Notes: a model not told the origin generated them from the letters alone. A DNA stretch of 64,000 bases from Rhizobium sp. BK313 (GCF_014193655.1 NZ_JACHZQ010000009.1:62001-126000); one strand, 5' to 3'; counted from the first letter of the stretch, positions 34,064-43,011 are shown. Translations and numbers: made by a program.

Positions 34064-34834
34064 CTAATGCGATGCGGGATGATAGACCGCCCGCCAGACC
34101 TGATTACGCAACTCGGCAAATTCAGGCGAAAGCCTCATTTCTTCGGTGCGCGGGAACGGCAGATCGACCGGTATGATTTTGTAAAGCCGCCCGGGCCGGG
34201 CAGCCATGACGACAACACGACTTGCCAGATAGACCGCCTCATCGACGTCATGGGTGATGAACATCACCGTGCGACGTTCCTTGCTCCACATCGTCAAAAG
34301 CTGGTCTTGCAATTGGACGCGGGTCAGTGCGTCGAGCGCACCGAAAGGCTCATCCATCAGCAGAATCTTCGGATTCACCGCATAGGCCCGCGCAATCGCG
34401 CAACGCTGCTTCATGCCGCCGGACAAGGTCTTCGGAAGCGAACCGCTGAAATCGGTAAGACCGACAAGCGCAATGAAGTGATCGGCAATCTTGCGGCGCT
34501 CTTCTTTGGGAAGTCCCGCGATCTTCAATCCGAACTCCACATTTTCCCGCACGGTGAGCCAAGGGAAAAGCGCGTATTGCTGGAAGATGACACCGCGCTC
34601 CGGGCCCGGACCTCTGACCGCGACATCATCGACTACCACCTGACCGGATGAGGGAGCAGTGAGGCCGGCAGCGATATTCATCGCCGTCGACTTGCCGCAC
34701 CCAGACGGCCCGACGACAGTAATGAACTCCCCGTCTTCAATATCGAGGTTCAGGTTTTGCAAGGCCACGAACGCATTCTGGCCGGTAAGCTCAAAACTCT
34801 TCGATACGTTTTGAAACGAGATTTTCGTCGTCAT
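34064..34834 (-). CDS. ABC transporter ATP-binding protein, SsuB/TauB type
   Basis: A 256-aa cytoplasmic ATPase. The Walker A is 'GPSGCGKST' (about 43-51), the Q-loop is in 'VIFQQYALFPWLTV', the signature is 'LSGGMKQR', the Walker B is 'ILLMDEP' and the switch His lies in 'FITHDVDEA'. The pattern is that of nitrate/sulfonate/taurine transporters. The start overlaps the permease stop by four bases, and the gene is 30 bp upstream of the binding-protein start. It powers the uptake system of the sulfatase operon. Confidence 0.93.
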   Translation of the reverse strand: MTTKISFQNVSKSFELTGQNAFVALQNLNLDIEDGEFITVVGPSGCGKSTAMNIAAGLTAPSSGQVVVDDVAVRGPGPERGVIFQQYALFPWLTVRENVEFGLKIAGLPKEERRKIADHFIALVGLTDFSGSLPKTLSGGMKQRCAIARAYAVNPKILLMDEPFGALDALTRVQLQDQLLTMWSKERRTVMFITHDVDEAVYLASRVVVMAARPGRLYKIIPVDLPFPRTEEMRLSPEFAELRNQVWRAVYHPASH

Positions 34835-35640
34835 AGTTTTTCCTGCCAGGCCGTCAGCACCCTGTCCGCGGCCATAACGATGCGGTCCATGATGAGGCCG
34901 AGGACGCCGATGGCGATCAGGCTCACGAAGATGGTTGGGAGGTCGTAGTAGAGCTGAGCCTGCTGCATCCGAAATCCCAGCCCCGACTGCGCGGCGATCA
35001 GCTCTGCAGCCACAACGGTTGCCCAGGAAGAGCCAAGCCCGATGCGGACGCCAACCATGATGTAAGGCGTGGATGCGGGAATGATGACGCGTCGGAAGAT
35101 GGTGAAATCCCCTGCTCCCAGGACGCGCGCCGCATTAATGAGGGTTTTGTCGACGCTGATCACCCCCTGATAGGTCGCGACCACGCTCGACAGGAATGCC
35201 GCCAGAAAGATCACGAAAATCTTCGGCGTTTCCTCGATGCCCATCGTGACGATGGCAAGCGGAATGATAGCGAGTGGCGGAATGGTCCGGAAAAACTGCA
35301 CGTAAGGCTCGATGATGGCGCGCGCGACACGATACCAGCCCATCAAAAAGCCAACCGGAATGGCGACGATAACGCCGAGCGCAAAGCCCGTCAGAACGCG
35401 ACCGACGCTCGCCAGCGCATCCGAAAACAACTGACCGTTCTCAGCCTGAGTTATGGCCTGGGAGGCCACCGCAATCGGTCCGGGCAGCCCGACCATACCC
35501 TGCGATGTCACAGCACCCCAGAAAAGGATGCCCGCAAGGACCGCAAGCACATTGACTGCGAACATGCCAACTGGGCGGGACAGAAACGGTCGGACCGAAC
35601 GGTCCTTGCCGGTTGAAGTCTCAGTCGTTGTTGCGCTCAT
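34831..35640 (-). CDS. ABC transporter permease, SsuC/TauC type
   Basis: A 269-aa inner-membrane protein with about six helices and the EAA-type loop 'NAARVLGAGDFTIFRRVIIP'. It forms the homodimeric channel typical of sulfonate/sulfate-ester uptake. Its start overlaps the FGE gene stop and its stop overlaps the ATPase start (four bases each), so its dosage is tied to both neighbours. It is related to, but not closely like, the two permeases at 43593-45190. Confidence 0.92.
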   Translation of the reverse strand: MSATTTETSTGKDRSVRPFLSRPVGMFAVNVLAVLAGILFWGAVTSQGMVGLPGPIAVASQAITQAENGQLFSDALASVGRVLTGFALGVIVAIPVGFLMGWYRVARAIIEPYVQFFRTIPPLAIIPLAIVTMGIEETPKIFVIFLAAFLSSVVATYQGVISVDKTLINAARVLGAGDFTIFRRVIIPASTPYIMVGVRIGLGSSWATVVAAELIAAQSGLGFRMQQAQLYYDLPTIFVSLIAIGVLGLIMDRIVMAADRVLTAWQEKL

Positions 35641-36647
35641 CCATCAATCCCTTCGACGGCGCCGGCAAAGCTGCCATCGCCTGGTTTGCTCCGGACGACG
35701 CAACGAAAGCCGACATGGGTCGTCGCGCTGTCGATCATTTCCGGATGGCGCGCGGCCGGCCGGTAGCGCCGGCAATAGGTCGGTGCGCAGAGGTGAGATC
35801 CGCCTTTCAGCACCTTTCGCGGAACGCGAATTGCCGCCTGTTGCCGGTCGAAGCTCTGCGCGGCGTCGCTGATCCTCGGATTGACCGGAACGCAGCAAGG
35901 TTTCGCCGCATCGTCGGTGTGCCGGTCCATCCAATAGTCGTCCGTCCATTCCCAGACGTTTCCGATCATATCGAAGACGCCGAAGGCATTCGGAGGATAG
36001 GAACAGACGGCAGATGTGCCGAATGCTCCGGCGCCAGTCGATTGCATGGGGAACGCACCGTTCCAGACGTTCGCCATCTTCCGGCCGTCCGGCTCGAATT
36101 CGTCGCCCCAGCCATAGTCGGCACCATCAAGTCCGCCGCGCGCGGCAAATTCCCACTCGGCCTCCGTCGGCAGTGACTTGCCCGCCCATCGTGCATAGGC
36201 TACGGCATCGGCATGGGCGACATGAACGACGGGATGGTCCATCAGTTCATCGGAAAGATCGGATATGCCGTCGGGCCGACGCCAGTACGCGCCTGGAACA
36301 TAGTGCCACCAGTCGCCCCAGAACCGCATATCCTCGCGGCGCTTCGGCCCCCGGAAAACGAGGGAGCCCGGTCGAAGCATAGCCGGATCAGCACCGGGAT
36401 AAAGGGCCGGATCCGGTGGAAGTTCGGCGACCGTGATATAGCCGGTCTCCGTCACGAAGCGGGCGAACTCATGATTGGTCACCGGCGCGGGATCGATCCA
36501 GAAGCCATCGACACGGACGCGATGAACTGGCCCTTCTTCGGGATAGAAATTCTCGGCGCCCATGTGGAAACTGCCGCCTTCTATCCAAACCATGGTGTCG
36601 GGCGAACCCACCGCGGTTGGGTGATGTGACAAGTTGGCGGATGTCAC
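35637..36647 (-). CDS. Formylglycine-generating enzyme (sulfatase activator)
   Basis: A 336-aa enzyme that oxidises the active-site cysteine of sulfatases to formylglycine using a copper ion and oxygen. It shows 'MVWIEGGSFHMGAENFYPEE' at the start, 'SLPTEAEWEFAARGG', 'GNVWEWTDDYW' and, near the end, 'GGSHLCAPTYCRRYRPAAR'. The two catalytic cysteines are Cys287 and Cys292, with spacing equal to Cys336/Cys341 of human FGE. It overlaps the sulfatase gene by four bases, and its substrates are expected to be that sulfatase and the one at 39333. It has no signal peptide and acts in the cytoplasm. Confidence 0.94.
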   Translation of the reverse strand: MTSANLSHHPTAVGSPDTMVWIEGGSFHMGAENFYPEEGPVHRVRVDGFWIDPAPVTNHEFARFVTETGYITVAELPPDPALYPGADPAMLRPGSLVFRGPKRREDMRFWGDWWHYVPGAYWRRPDGISDLSDELMDHPVVHVAHADAVAYARWAGKSLPTEAEWEFAARGGLDGADYGWGDEFEPDGRKMANVWNGAFPMQSTGAGAFGTSAVCSYPPNAFGVFDMIGNVWEWTDDYWMDRHTDDAAKPCCVPVNPRISDAAQSFDRQQAAIRVPRKVLKGGSHLCAPTYCRRYRPAARHPEMIDSATTHVGFRCVVRSKPGDGSFAGAVEGIDG

Positions 36648-38077
36648 CGTGCACCTGCCATCACATCCCGCGTCCGGAAATTCGATTCAATCAGCCAATC
36701 GCGCAGCACGTCCAGCAATTCTTGCCGCTTGCCGGCGTAAGCAGGATCGCTCCAAAGATTGTGTACCTCTTTCGGATCGTTCTCGAGGTCGAATAGCTGG
36801 CCTTCCTCCGATCCCTTGAAATGCACGAGCTTCCAGCGGTCGCTGCGAACGCCGGTGATGAAATCAGTGCCAGTGAGCGTGACGTCGCCGGCCTGCTCGC
36901 AGAAGACATGCGTCCGCGGCGTCCAGTCTCCCCCTTCAAGGGCCGGCCTGAGGCTGCGTGCCTCGAAGGATTTCGGCGGCTGGATGCCCGCATATTCAAG
37001 AATCGTCGGACCGAGATCGAAAAGCTGGCAAAGGCCGTTGACCTCACGGCCGCCCTGGAACCGGCCGGCCGTCGACCAGATGATGGTCGGGACGCGCGTG
37101 ACGACGTCATACATCGACCACTTCTGGATCAGTCCGTGGTCGCCAAGGCATTCGCCGTGATCTGATGTGAAGATGACGATCGCATCGTCAAGATAGCCGC
37201 GCTCTTTCAACGCTTCGAGCAATTCGCCGATCTTTTCGTCGATGAGCGTCACATTGCCGAGATAGTGCGACCAAAGACGCTGCATCTGTTCAGGCGTCGG
37301 ATCGAGGCTCCAGACGACGGAATCGTGATCCACTTCCACGTCATGGACGCGCTTTTCCTTCAGCACCGTCGGCAACGACTCCAGCTCTTCCTTTGTCGGC
37401 TTCGGCAGCGGAAGATCATCGCGCTGCAAATAGGCTTCGGAGTAGTGCGCGGGCGGATCGTAAGGCGGATGCGGACCTGGCAAGCCGACCTGAAGGAAAA
37501 GCGGCTCTGTCGGTGGATAGGTATTGACCCACCACTTAGCCATGTTGGCAACGAAGGCATCCGAATGCAGCTCCTCCGGCAGTTCCCAATCGAAGGCGCC
37601 GAGCCGTTCCCTGTAGTCGTCGCGCTTGCGGTAGAATTCGCGTTGCTGCTTGACCAGTCCATGTGCCGCGAGCGCCTTGTCCCACTCATCGAAATACCAG
37701 CGCCCCTCCATGAAGCGGTCCTTGTTTTCGACGACATAACGCTCATGAAAGCCGGAATCGGAATTGTAGGGAATGGTGTGCATCTTGCCGACATTCACAC
37801 AACGATAGCCGGCATCGCGCAATTGCTCGACCCAAGTGCGCTGCCAGGCCTGACCGTTGCTGAGAACGCCGGTCGTGTGCGGGTAATATCCGGTGAAGAG
37901 GCTGGCTCGTGATGGAACGCAGCTCGGAGCCGTTATGTGGCAGTCCGTGAAGGTGACACCGTTTTTGGCGAGTGCGTCCAAATTGGGCGTTGAGGCATAG
38001 GGAAATCCGAGCGCCGCGATGGAATCATAACGCTGCTGATCGGTCATGATCAGAATGATGTTCGGCTTGTCAGCCAT
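36644..38077 (-). CDS. Sulfatase, cysteine type
   Basis: A 477-aa sulfatase of the alkaline-phosphatase superfamily. It begins 'NIILIMTDQQRYDSIAALGF', with the metal-binding Asp in TDQQR. The modified residue is Cys53 in 'CVPSRASLFTG' (C-x-P-S-R), and 'FTSDHGECLGDHG' supplies further metal ligands. It lacks a signal peptide, so the ester must be imported first, which fits the coupled ABC transporter. The chosen start is ATG 38077, with GGAG 11-12 bp upstream; a longer frame to 38377 would run through the divergent promoter. It is first in the operon. The substrate is unknown; an alkyl or sugar sulfate is likely. Confidence 0.92.
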   Translation of the reverse strand: MADKPNIILIMTDQQRYDSIAALGFPYASTPNLDALAKNGVTFTDCHITAPSCVPSRASLFTGYYPHTTGVLSNGQAWQRTWVEQLRDAGYRCVNVGKMHTIPYNSDSGFHERYVVENKDRFMEGRWYFDEWDKALAAHGLVKQQREFYRKRDDYRERLGAFDWELPEELHSDAFVANMAKWWVNTYPPTEPLFLQVGLPGPHPPYDPPAHYSEAYLQRDDLPLPKPTKEELESLPTVLKEKRVHDVEVDHDSVVWSLDPTPEQMQRLWSHYLGNVTLIDEKIGELLEALKERGYLDDAIVIFTSDHGECLGDHGLIQKWSMYDVVTRVPTIIWSTAGRFQGGREVNGLCQLFDLGPTILEYAGIQPPKSFEARSLRPALEGGDWTPRTHVFCEQAGDVTLTGTDFITGVRSDRWKLVHFKGSEEGQLFDLENDPKEVHNLWSDPAYAGKRQELLDVLRDWLIESNFRTRDVMAGAR

Positions 38078-38207
38078 CAGCACACATGCTCCCTGGAATG
38101 ATGTGTTCGGGACGCCCGCACTGTGAATTCTTGACCAGTTCCCCAGTGGTCGCACTTGGCTCGATTGGGCATCCGCTCTTGTCTCCTCACTGAAACGATG
38201 GCATAAA

Positions 38208-38219
38208 GTTACCGCTAAC
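38208..38219. promoter_or_regulatory. Candidate LacI-family operator between divergent genes
   Basis: GTTACCGCTAAC is palindromic at 10 of 12 positions with a central CG, close to the GntR-type LacI-family operator (GTTACCGGTAAC core). It lies 131 bp upstream of the sulfatase operon start (minus) and 45 bp upstream of the LacI-type gene (plus). It is the only such site seen in this divergent region, so it may serve both directions. Confidence 0.55.
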
Positions 38220-38263
38220 GCAACGCTCACTTTCCGACATTTTGCGAGAGGTTCTCCGCCCTG

Positions 38264-39295
38264 ATGAATGCCGACACGGAGGAAAACGAGAGCCGAGCCG
38301 CACCGACACTTGCATCGATTGCGGGCAAAGTCGGCGTTTCGGTCAATACGGTGTCGCGGGCGTTGAGAGCGCCTCATACCGTACGGACAGAACTCCGGCG
38401 GCAGATCAACAAGGCGATGGAAGAGCTCAACTACGTTCCCAATCGCTTGGCGGGAGGACTGGCCGGAACCCGCTCCGACATCGTCGGCGTGGTGGTGACG
38501 TCTCTCTACTATTCCGAATTTGCGACGATCATCGACACGCTACAGTCCGCCCTCCTCGAAAGCGGCTTGCAGGTGATGCTCGCCAACACACGTTACGATC
38601 CCGACCAGGAAATCCGGCTTGTCCGCTCGATCTTGAGCTGGCGACCAGCCGCCGTCGCGATCATCGGCATCGACCACCCGCCCAAGGTCGTTGAGCTTCT
38701 TCGTGCCTCCGGCATGCCGGTCATCGAGATGTGGGATATCGGCGGCGACATTATCGATTCCGCTGTCGGCATCGATCACGAGGCAGTTGGTGCCGCACAG
38801 GCATCACACCTGATTGAACGTGGCTTCCGCAAGCTCGCCTTTGTCGGAAGTGTCCGCGACAACGACACGCGGGCGCAAAAACGCGCCCGGGGCGTGGCGC
38901 GGCGTATTTCCGAAGCCGGGCTCCGTTCCGTCGTTAAATCGACCAGCCAGGAGAGCGGAAACCCCGACCTGGGCGAAAGGCTTGCAAACGACCTTCTGGA
39001 TGCCGATCCGGAAATCGACGGCATCGTCTGCAACAGCGATGTCGTTGCCTTCGGCGTCCTGCGCGCTCTAAGGAAGCGCGGAAAGAAGGTTCCCGATGAT
39101 ATCGGCGTCATCGCGTTCGGCGACAGCGAAGCGTCCAATTGCATGTCTCCGACCCTTTCGACCGTGCGGCCGAACCGCCAACGGATCGGCCAGCTCACCG
39201 CCGACGCCATTCTCTCACGGATCAACGGCGGCGAACCTCGAACTGTTGCGGTCGAATGGGAGCTCATCGCTCGGGAGAGCACCGGCGAAATCTAA
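38264..39295 (+). CDS. LacI-family transcriptional regulator (sulfatase locus)
   Basis: A 343-aa regulator. The helix-turn-helix is at about residues 15-37 ('TLASIAGKVGVSVNTVSRAL'), followed by the hinge ('NYVPNRLAGGLAGTRS') and a sugar-binding-like effector domain ending 'TLSTVRPNRQRIGQLTADAIL'. It is divergent from the sulfatase operon and 37 bp upstream of the second sulfatase gene, so it probably controls both. A LacI-type sensor suggests that the desulfated organic part, perhaps a sugar, is the inducer rather than sulfate itself. That is inference. Confidence 0.92.
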   Translation: MNADTEENESRAAPTLASIAGKVGVSVNTVSRALRAPHTVRTELRRQINKAMEELNYVPNRLAGGLAGTRSDIVGVVVTSLYYSEFATIIDTLQSALLESGLQVMLANTRYDPDQEIRLVRSILSWRPAAVAIIGIDHPPKVVELLRASGMPVIEMWDIGGDIIDSAVGIDHEAVGAAQASHLIERGFRKLAFVGSVRDNDTRAQKRARGVARRISEAGLRSVVKSTSQESGNPDLGERLANDLLDADPEIDGIVCNSDVVAFGVLRALRKRGKKVPDDIGVIAFGDSEASNCMSPTLSTVRPNRQRIGQLTADAILSRINGGEPRTVAVEWELIARESTGEI

Positions 39296-39332
39296 AAGGC
39301 GGCCTCACACGGTCCGATACACGGAGAATGAA

Positions 39333-40811
39333 GTGCCAGACGGGAAAAAAGCGCCCAATATCGTTTTCATCATAACCGACCAGCAGCGTTACGACACGAT
39401 CGCGGCGGCCGGATTTGACTATATGGACACGCCCAATCTCGACCGATTGGTGCGCGAAGGCGTCTGCTTCAGCCATATGTTCGTAACCTCGCCCTCCTGT
39501 GCCCCGTCTCGGGCGAGCCTCTTCACCGGCCTCTATCCTCACACCAACGGCGTCTTTCGCAACGACGAGCGATGGACGCATACCTGGGTTCAGCAGCTTG
39601 CGGAGGCGGGTTATCGTTGTGTGAACGTCGGCAAGATGCATACCTCGCCATTCGAGGATTCTTTCGGCTTTCACGAACGCCATGTCGTCGAAAACAAGGA
39701 CCGCGCCACCGAGCGCCTGCCTTTCTATCTCGACAACTGGGACAAGGCCTTCTGGGCAAGGGGCTACGAGAAACCCAGTCGCGTCACCTACCGGCAGCGG
39801 GAGGACTACCGTGAAAGGCTGGGGGCCTTCGTCTGGGAGCTACCGGAGGACCTGCACTCCGACAATTTCGTTCCAGAATTTGCGGCGATGTGGCTTGATA
39901 GATATCGCAGCGAGGAGCCTTTCCTGCTGCAGATCGGCATTCCCGGCCCGCATCCGCCGTATGACCCGACCCAGGACTATATCGACAAATACCGGGATCG
40001 CGATTTGCCGGAAGCCATTCGCGACCAGGCGGCGATCGATCGTCAGCCATCCGCATTGAAAAAGCTCCGCGAACAGCACATTGCCGTCGACCATGACGCC
40101 ATCGTGCACCTGGTCAATCCCACACCGGAGCAACTGCGCCGCCAGCGCGAGCACTATTTCGCGAATGTCTCGATGATCGATACGCAAATCGGCAAGCTGA
40201 TCGAGGCGCTCGACCGGCGCGGCGTACTGGAAGACACCGTCATCATCTTCACATCCGACCATGGTGATTGCCTCAACGATCACGGACATAGCCAGAAATG
40301 GACGATGTACGAGCCAAGCGTACGCATTCCCGCCATCGTCTGGTCGCCGGGCCGCGTCGAGTGCGGGCGTATCGTCGACGATCTCGTATCGCTGTTCGAT
40401 TTCGGGCCGACGATCCTGGAACTAGCGGGCCTGCAGAAACCCAAATGGATGGAAGCCCGCTCGCTGCTTCCCTATCTGACAGGCAAGCATACGGAAGGGC
40501 GAGAATTCGTTTTCGCTGAACATGCGGGTGACCGCATCCTCAGCGGCACCGAGTTCATGACGATGATCCGCGACAGGCGCTGGAAACTCGTCCACTTTGT
40601 CGAGAGCGACGAAGGTCAGCTTTTCGACCTTGTCGCCGATCCGCAGGAGGTAGACGATCTGTGGGATAAAGCCGAACATCAGGATACGAAACGTTCGCTG
40701 ATCAACGAAATTCTCAAATGGCGTATCCGCAGCGATCTGAAGACACAAGGCTGGACGGAAGCGATCGTCCAAGCCGGTGCCGGTCACAGCCCAATCAAAA
40801 AGACACAGTAA
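39333..40811 (+). CDS. Second sulfatase, cysteine type
   Basis: A 492-aa paralogue of the sulfatase at 36644. It shares 'DQQRYDTIAAAGFDY', the 'GYRCVNVGKMHT' block and 'YRERLGAF.WELPE' pattern, and carries the formylglycine Cys56 in 'CAPSRASLFTG' and metal ligands in 'FTSDHGDCLNDHG'. The start is GTG 39333, with GGAG at 39323-39326; an ATG at 39328 is in another frame. No signal peptide is seen. It lies 37 bp after the LacI gene, so co-transcription is likely. Two related sulfatases around one regulator suggest two esters or two positions on one sulfated compound. Confidence 0.92.
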   Translation: MPDGKKAPNIVFIITDQQRYDTIAAAGFDYMDTPNLDRLVREGVCFSHMFVTSPSCAPSRASLFTGLYPHTNGVFRNDERWTHTWVQQLAEAGYRCVNVGKMHTSPFEDSFGFHERHVVENKDRATERLPFYLDNWDKAFWARGYEKPSRVTYRQREDYRERLGAFVWELPEDLHSDNFVPEFAAMWLDRYRSEEPFLLQIGIPGPHPPYDPTQDYIDKYRDRDLPEAIRDQAAIDRQPSALKKLREQHIAVDHDAIVHLVNPTPEQLRRQREHYFANVSMIDTQIGKLIEALDRRGVLEDTVIIFTSDHGDCLNDHGHSQKWTMYEPSVRIPAIVWSPGRVECGRIVDDLVSLFDFGPTILELAGLQKPKWMEARSLLPYLTGKHTEGREFVFAEHAGDRILSGTEFMTMIRDRRWKLVHFVESDEGQLFDLVADPQEVDDLWDKAEHQDTKRSLINEILKWRIRSDLKTQGWTEAIVQAGAGHSPIKKTQ

Positions 40812-40972
40812 GGGCCGGCAAGAAGTAACGGGGCAGGCTCTGGTAAGACCGTTTGATATCGGGGTGGCGGTTTTGAGGAGGTCCATGATTCAGGCGATGT
40901 GGACAGCAGCGATTCAGGCCCGGATGGCCGCCGGTGTTGGGGGCACCTCAAGCGTCCGTTGTTAGACTAGGC

Positions 40973-41007
40973 GACACCTTGTAGATTTAAAGGACACCTT
41001 GGAGATT
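40973..41007. repeat. Short tandem direct repeat upstream of VOC gene
   Basis: GACACCTTGTAGATT (40973-40987) is repeated as GACACCTTGGAGATT (40993-41007), one mismatch, period 20 bp. The second copy includes the ribosome-binding GGAG of the VOC gene at 41014. It could be a two-site regulator target (about two helical turns) or a small duplication. Confidence 0.55.
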
Positions 41008-41013
41008 GGAAAC

Positions 41014-41451
41014 ATGGCGCTCAAGCGGATGGACAACGTAGGAATCGTCGTCGAAGACCTCGCAGGGACGATTGATTTCTTTCGCGAACTCGGCCTCGAG
41101 CTCGAAGGGCGGGCCACGATCGAAGGAGAATGGGCCGGACGTGTCACTGGACTGGGCGACCAGCGTGTCGAGATTGCCATGATGCGCACACCGGACGGCC
41201 ACAGCCGGCTCGAGCTCTCCCGCTTCTTCACACCGCCTGTCGTCGCAGATCACCGAAACGCCCCGGTCAACGCCCTAGGCTACCTCCGCGTCATGTTCAC
41301 GGTGGACGACATCGACGAGACGCTTGAAAGGCTCCGCACGCGCGGTGCGCAGCTCGTAGGCGAAGTAGTCCAGTATAAAGACGCGTATCGGCTCTGCTAC
41401 ATCCGTGGGCCTGAAGGGCTTCTCATCGGACTCGCCCAAGAACTCAGCTGA
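41014..41451 (+). CDS. VOC (glyoxalase/bleomycin-resistance fold) protein
   Basis: A 145-aa single vicinal-oxygen-chelate protein with the paired beta-alpha-beta-beta-beta modules: 'MDNVGIVVEDLAGTIDFFRELG' in the first and 'FTVDDIDETLERLRTRGA' in the second, ending 'IRGPEGLLIGLAQEL'. Members are lactoylglutathione-lyase-like enzymes, dioxygenases or binding proteins. The start ATG 41014 has GGAG 9 bp upstream. It stands alone; the substrate cannot be read. Confidence 0.85.
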   Translation: MALKRMDNVGIVVEDLAGTIDFFRELGLELEGRATIEGEWAGRVTGLGDQRVEIAMMRTPDGHSRLELSRFFTPPVVADHRNAPVNALGYLRVMFTVDDIDETLERLRTRGAQLVGEVVQYKDAYRLCYIRGPEGLLIGLAQELS

Positions 41452-41609
41452 GCGCAATACAAAGACAAATGGTGAAACCGCCACCCGCATCGACGTGTCA
41501 GAAGCCATGATCCATGTCGCAATGGGCGGTCTTCTGCTCCGACGTATCAGCCACTGACGTTCTCAAACGGACTCTGAGCCCCTGCTTAGAAGCCAGATCA
41601 TCGAGATGG

Positions 41610-41639
41610 GGAACGCGACCTAGATCAAAGCCGCGTTCC
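41610..41639. terminator. Inverted repeat between convergent genes
   Basis: Perfect 8-bp arms GGAACGCG (41610-41617) and CGCGTTCC (41632-41639) with a 14-bp spacer lie between the convergent VOC gene and the peroxiredoxin gene. A bidirectional terminator is the simplest reading; no T-run follows. Confidence 0.45.
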
Positions 41640-41652
41640 GGACGTGGCCCGC

Positions 41653-42312
41653 TTACGCCGACGGCTGCTTCGTCTTGCGAAGATAGGGCAGAACCGTATC
41701 GAACGAACCAAAACGTGTGATGGCGTCCTCGTTGGATACGGCGGCGGTGATGATGACATCTTCGCCCTGCTGCCAGTTCGCCGGCGTCGCCACCTGATGT
41801 TTTGCCGTCAATTGAATGGAGTCGATGGCGCGCAGGATTTCATTGAAATTGCGGCCCGTGGTCATCGGATAGGTGAGGATCAGCTTGATCTTCTTGTCGG
41901 GGCCGATGACGAAGACCGAGCGCACGGTGGCGTTGTCAGCGGGCGTGCGGCCTTCCGAGCTTTCACCAGCGCCGGCCGGCAGCATGTCATAGAGCTTGGC
42001 GACATTGAGGTCCTTGTCGCCAATCAGCGGATATTCGACATCGAAGCCGGTCGCCGTCTTGATGTCGTTCTTCCACTTGCCGTGGCTTTCAACCGGATCG
42101 ACAGAAATGCCCATGATCTTGACGCCACGTTTGGCGAATTCCGGCTCGAGACCTGCCATTGCCCCGAGCTCGGTCGTGCAGACCGGCGTGAAATTCTTGG
42201 GATGCGAGAACAGCACGCCCCAGCCGTTGCCAATCCAATCGTGGAATTGAATCGGTCCGCGGGTCGTGTCGGCGGCGAAATCGGGTGCGATATCGTTGAT
42301 ACGCAGGCTCAT
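41653..42312 (-). CDS. 1-Cys peroxiredoxin (Prx6 type)
   Basis: A 219-aa peroxidase that reduces hydrogen and organic peroxides. The peroxidatic Cys45 lies in 'SHPKNFTPVCTTELG', and the C-terminal part has the Prx6-type 'NFNEILRAIDSIQLTAKHQVATPANW' region. No second conserved cysteine is present in the expected resolving position, which fits the 1-Cys class. The start ATG 42312 has GGAGG 7 bp upstream. The hydrolase gene at 42427 precedes it on the same strand. Confidence 0.93.
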   Translation of the reverse strand: MSLRINDIAPDFAADTTRGPIQFHDWIGNGWGVLFSHPKNFTPVCTTELGAMAGLEPEFAKRGVKIMGISVDPVESHGKWKNDIKTATGFDVEYPLIGDKDLNVAKLYDMLPAGAGESSEGRTPADNATVRSVFVIGPDKKIKLILTYPMTTGRNFNEILRAIDSIQLTAKHQVATPANWQQGEDVIITAAVSNEDAITRFGSFDTVLPYLRKTKQPSA

Positions 42313-42426
42313 GGTAGGTCCTCCAATTATCGGATCGTCGTCCCTGCCGAAATTGCTGACGACGAAAGTTGGGTTAAAGAATCTGCCACAGGATGGCGTT
42401 TAATGCTTTCAAAGAAAAGCCTCTTC

Positions 42427-43011
42427 TTAAACGGTCGCGGCCGTCACCGAGGTCGAACCCCGTGGTCTCCGGTGCCGGGCGCGCGCCTTCAGCATCTCGA
42501 GCAAGCCATATCCACTCGGCCAGCGCCCAAAACCGCTCGCGACGTTGATATGGCCCGCAAGACCGATATTCCGGATATCGGAGTTCCAGAGGCGCCCGAA
42601 TATCGTAAGGCGGTCAAGCGTCATGTATATGTCATTCAGGCTGCCGATTGTCATGCTGGGAAAAGGCAATGCCTCGGTGGGCATGGTGCCGAAAGAGATA
42701 TGCCCCGGATGAAGCGCCTCGGTCGCCGGAAGATCACAGGGCGCGACGAGCAGCGCGCCCTTGACTCGTCGCGCCGCTGCCCGGTCGGCCAATCTCGCCG
42801 TCAGAAGGCAGCCGAGGCTGTGAGCAACGATGTAGGCTTCCCCCGCCTCCTCCAGCGCCGCATCAAGCCTCGCCATCCAGTCTTGAAGGTTTGGATGATC
42901 CCAATCCCCCTGATCCACCAGACGTCCGTCCGGGTGATCCTGTAGCCAGTAATGTTGCCAATGCCCTTCTCCCGACCCGAACAGACCCGGCAAGATCAGC
43001 ACTCTGCTCAT
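42427..43011 (-). CDS. RBBP9/YdeN-type serine alpha/beta hydrolase
   Basis: A 194-aa small hydrolase. It starts 'RVLILPGLFGSGEGHWQHYW', carries the nucleophile in 'IVAHSLGCLLTAR' (GxSxG variant HSLG) and the late His in 'GHINVASGFGRWPSGYGLL'. This is the RBBP9/YdeN pattern; substrates are mostly unknown. The start ATG 43011 has GAGG 5 bp upstream, and the longer reading from 43050 is not needed. It lies 114 bp upstream of the peroxiredoxin gene, so co-transcription is possible. Confidence 0.85.
   Translation of the reverse strand: MSRVLILPGLFGSGEGHWQHYWLQDHPDGRLVDQGDWDHPNLQDWMARLDAALEEAGEAYIVAHSLGCLLTARLADRAAARRVKGALLVAPCDLPATEALHPGHISFGTMPTEALPFPSMTIGSLNDIYMTLDRLTIFGRLWNSDIRNIGLAGHINVASGFGRWPSGYGLLEMLKARARHRRPRGSTSVTAATV

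Noticed and set aside
39139..39375. ATG at 39328 as start of the second sulfatase
   Set aside because: It is in another frame; GTG 39333 is in frame with the sulfatase and has a properly spaced GGAG.
41610..41639. GGAAC and CGTT in the peroxiredoxin/VOC gap as an EcfG promoter
   Set aside because: The spacing is 19 bases, outside the usual 15-17, and there is no plus-strand gene start behind it; the inverted repeat explains it better.
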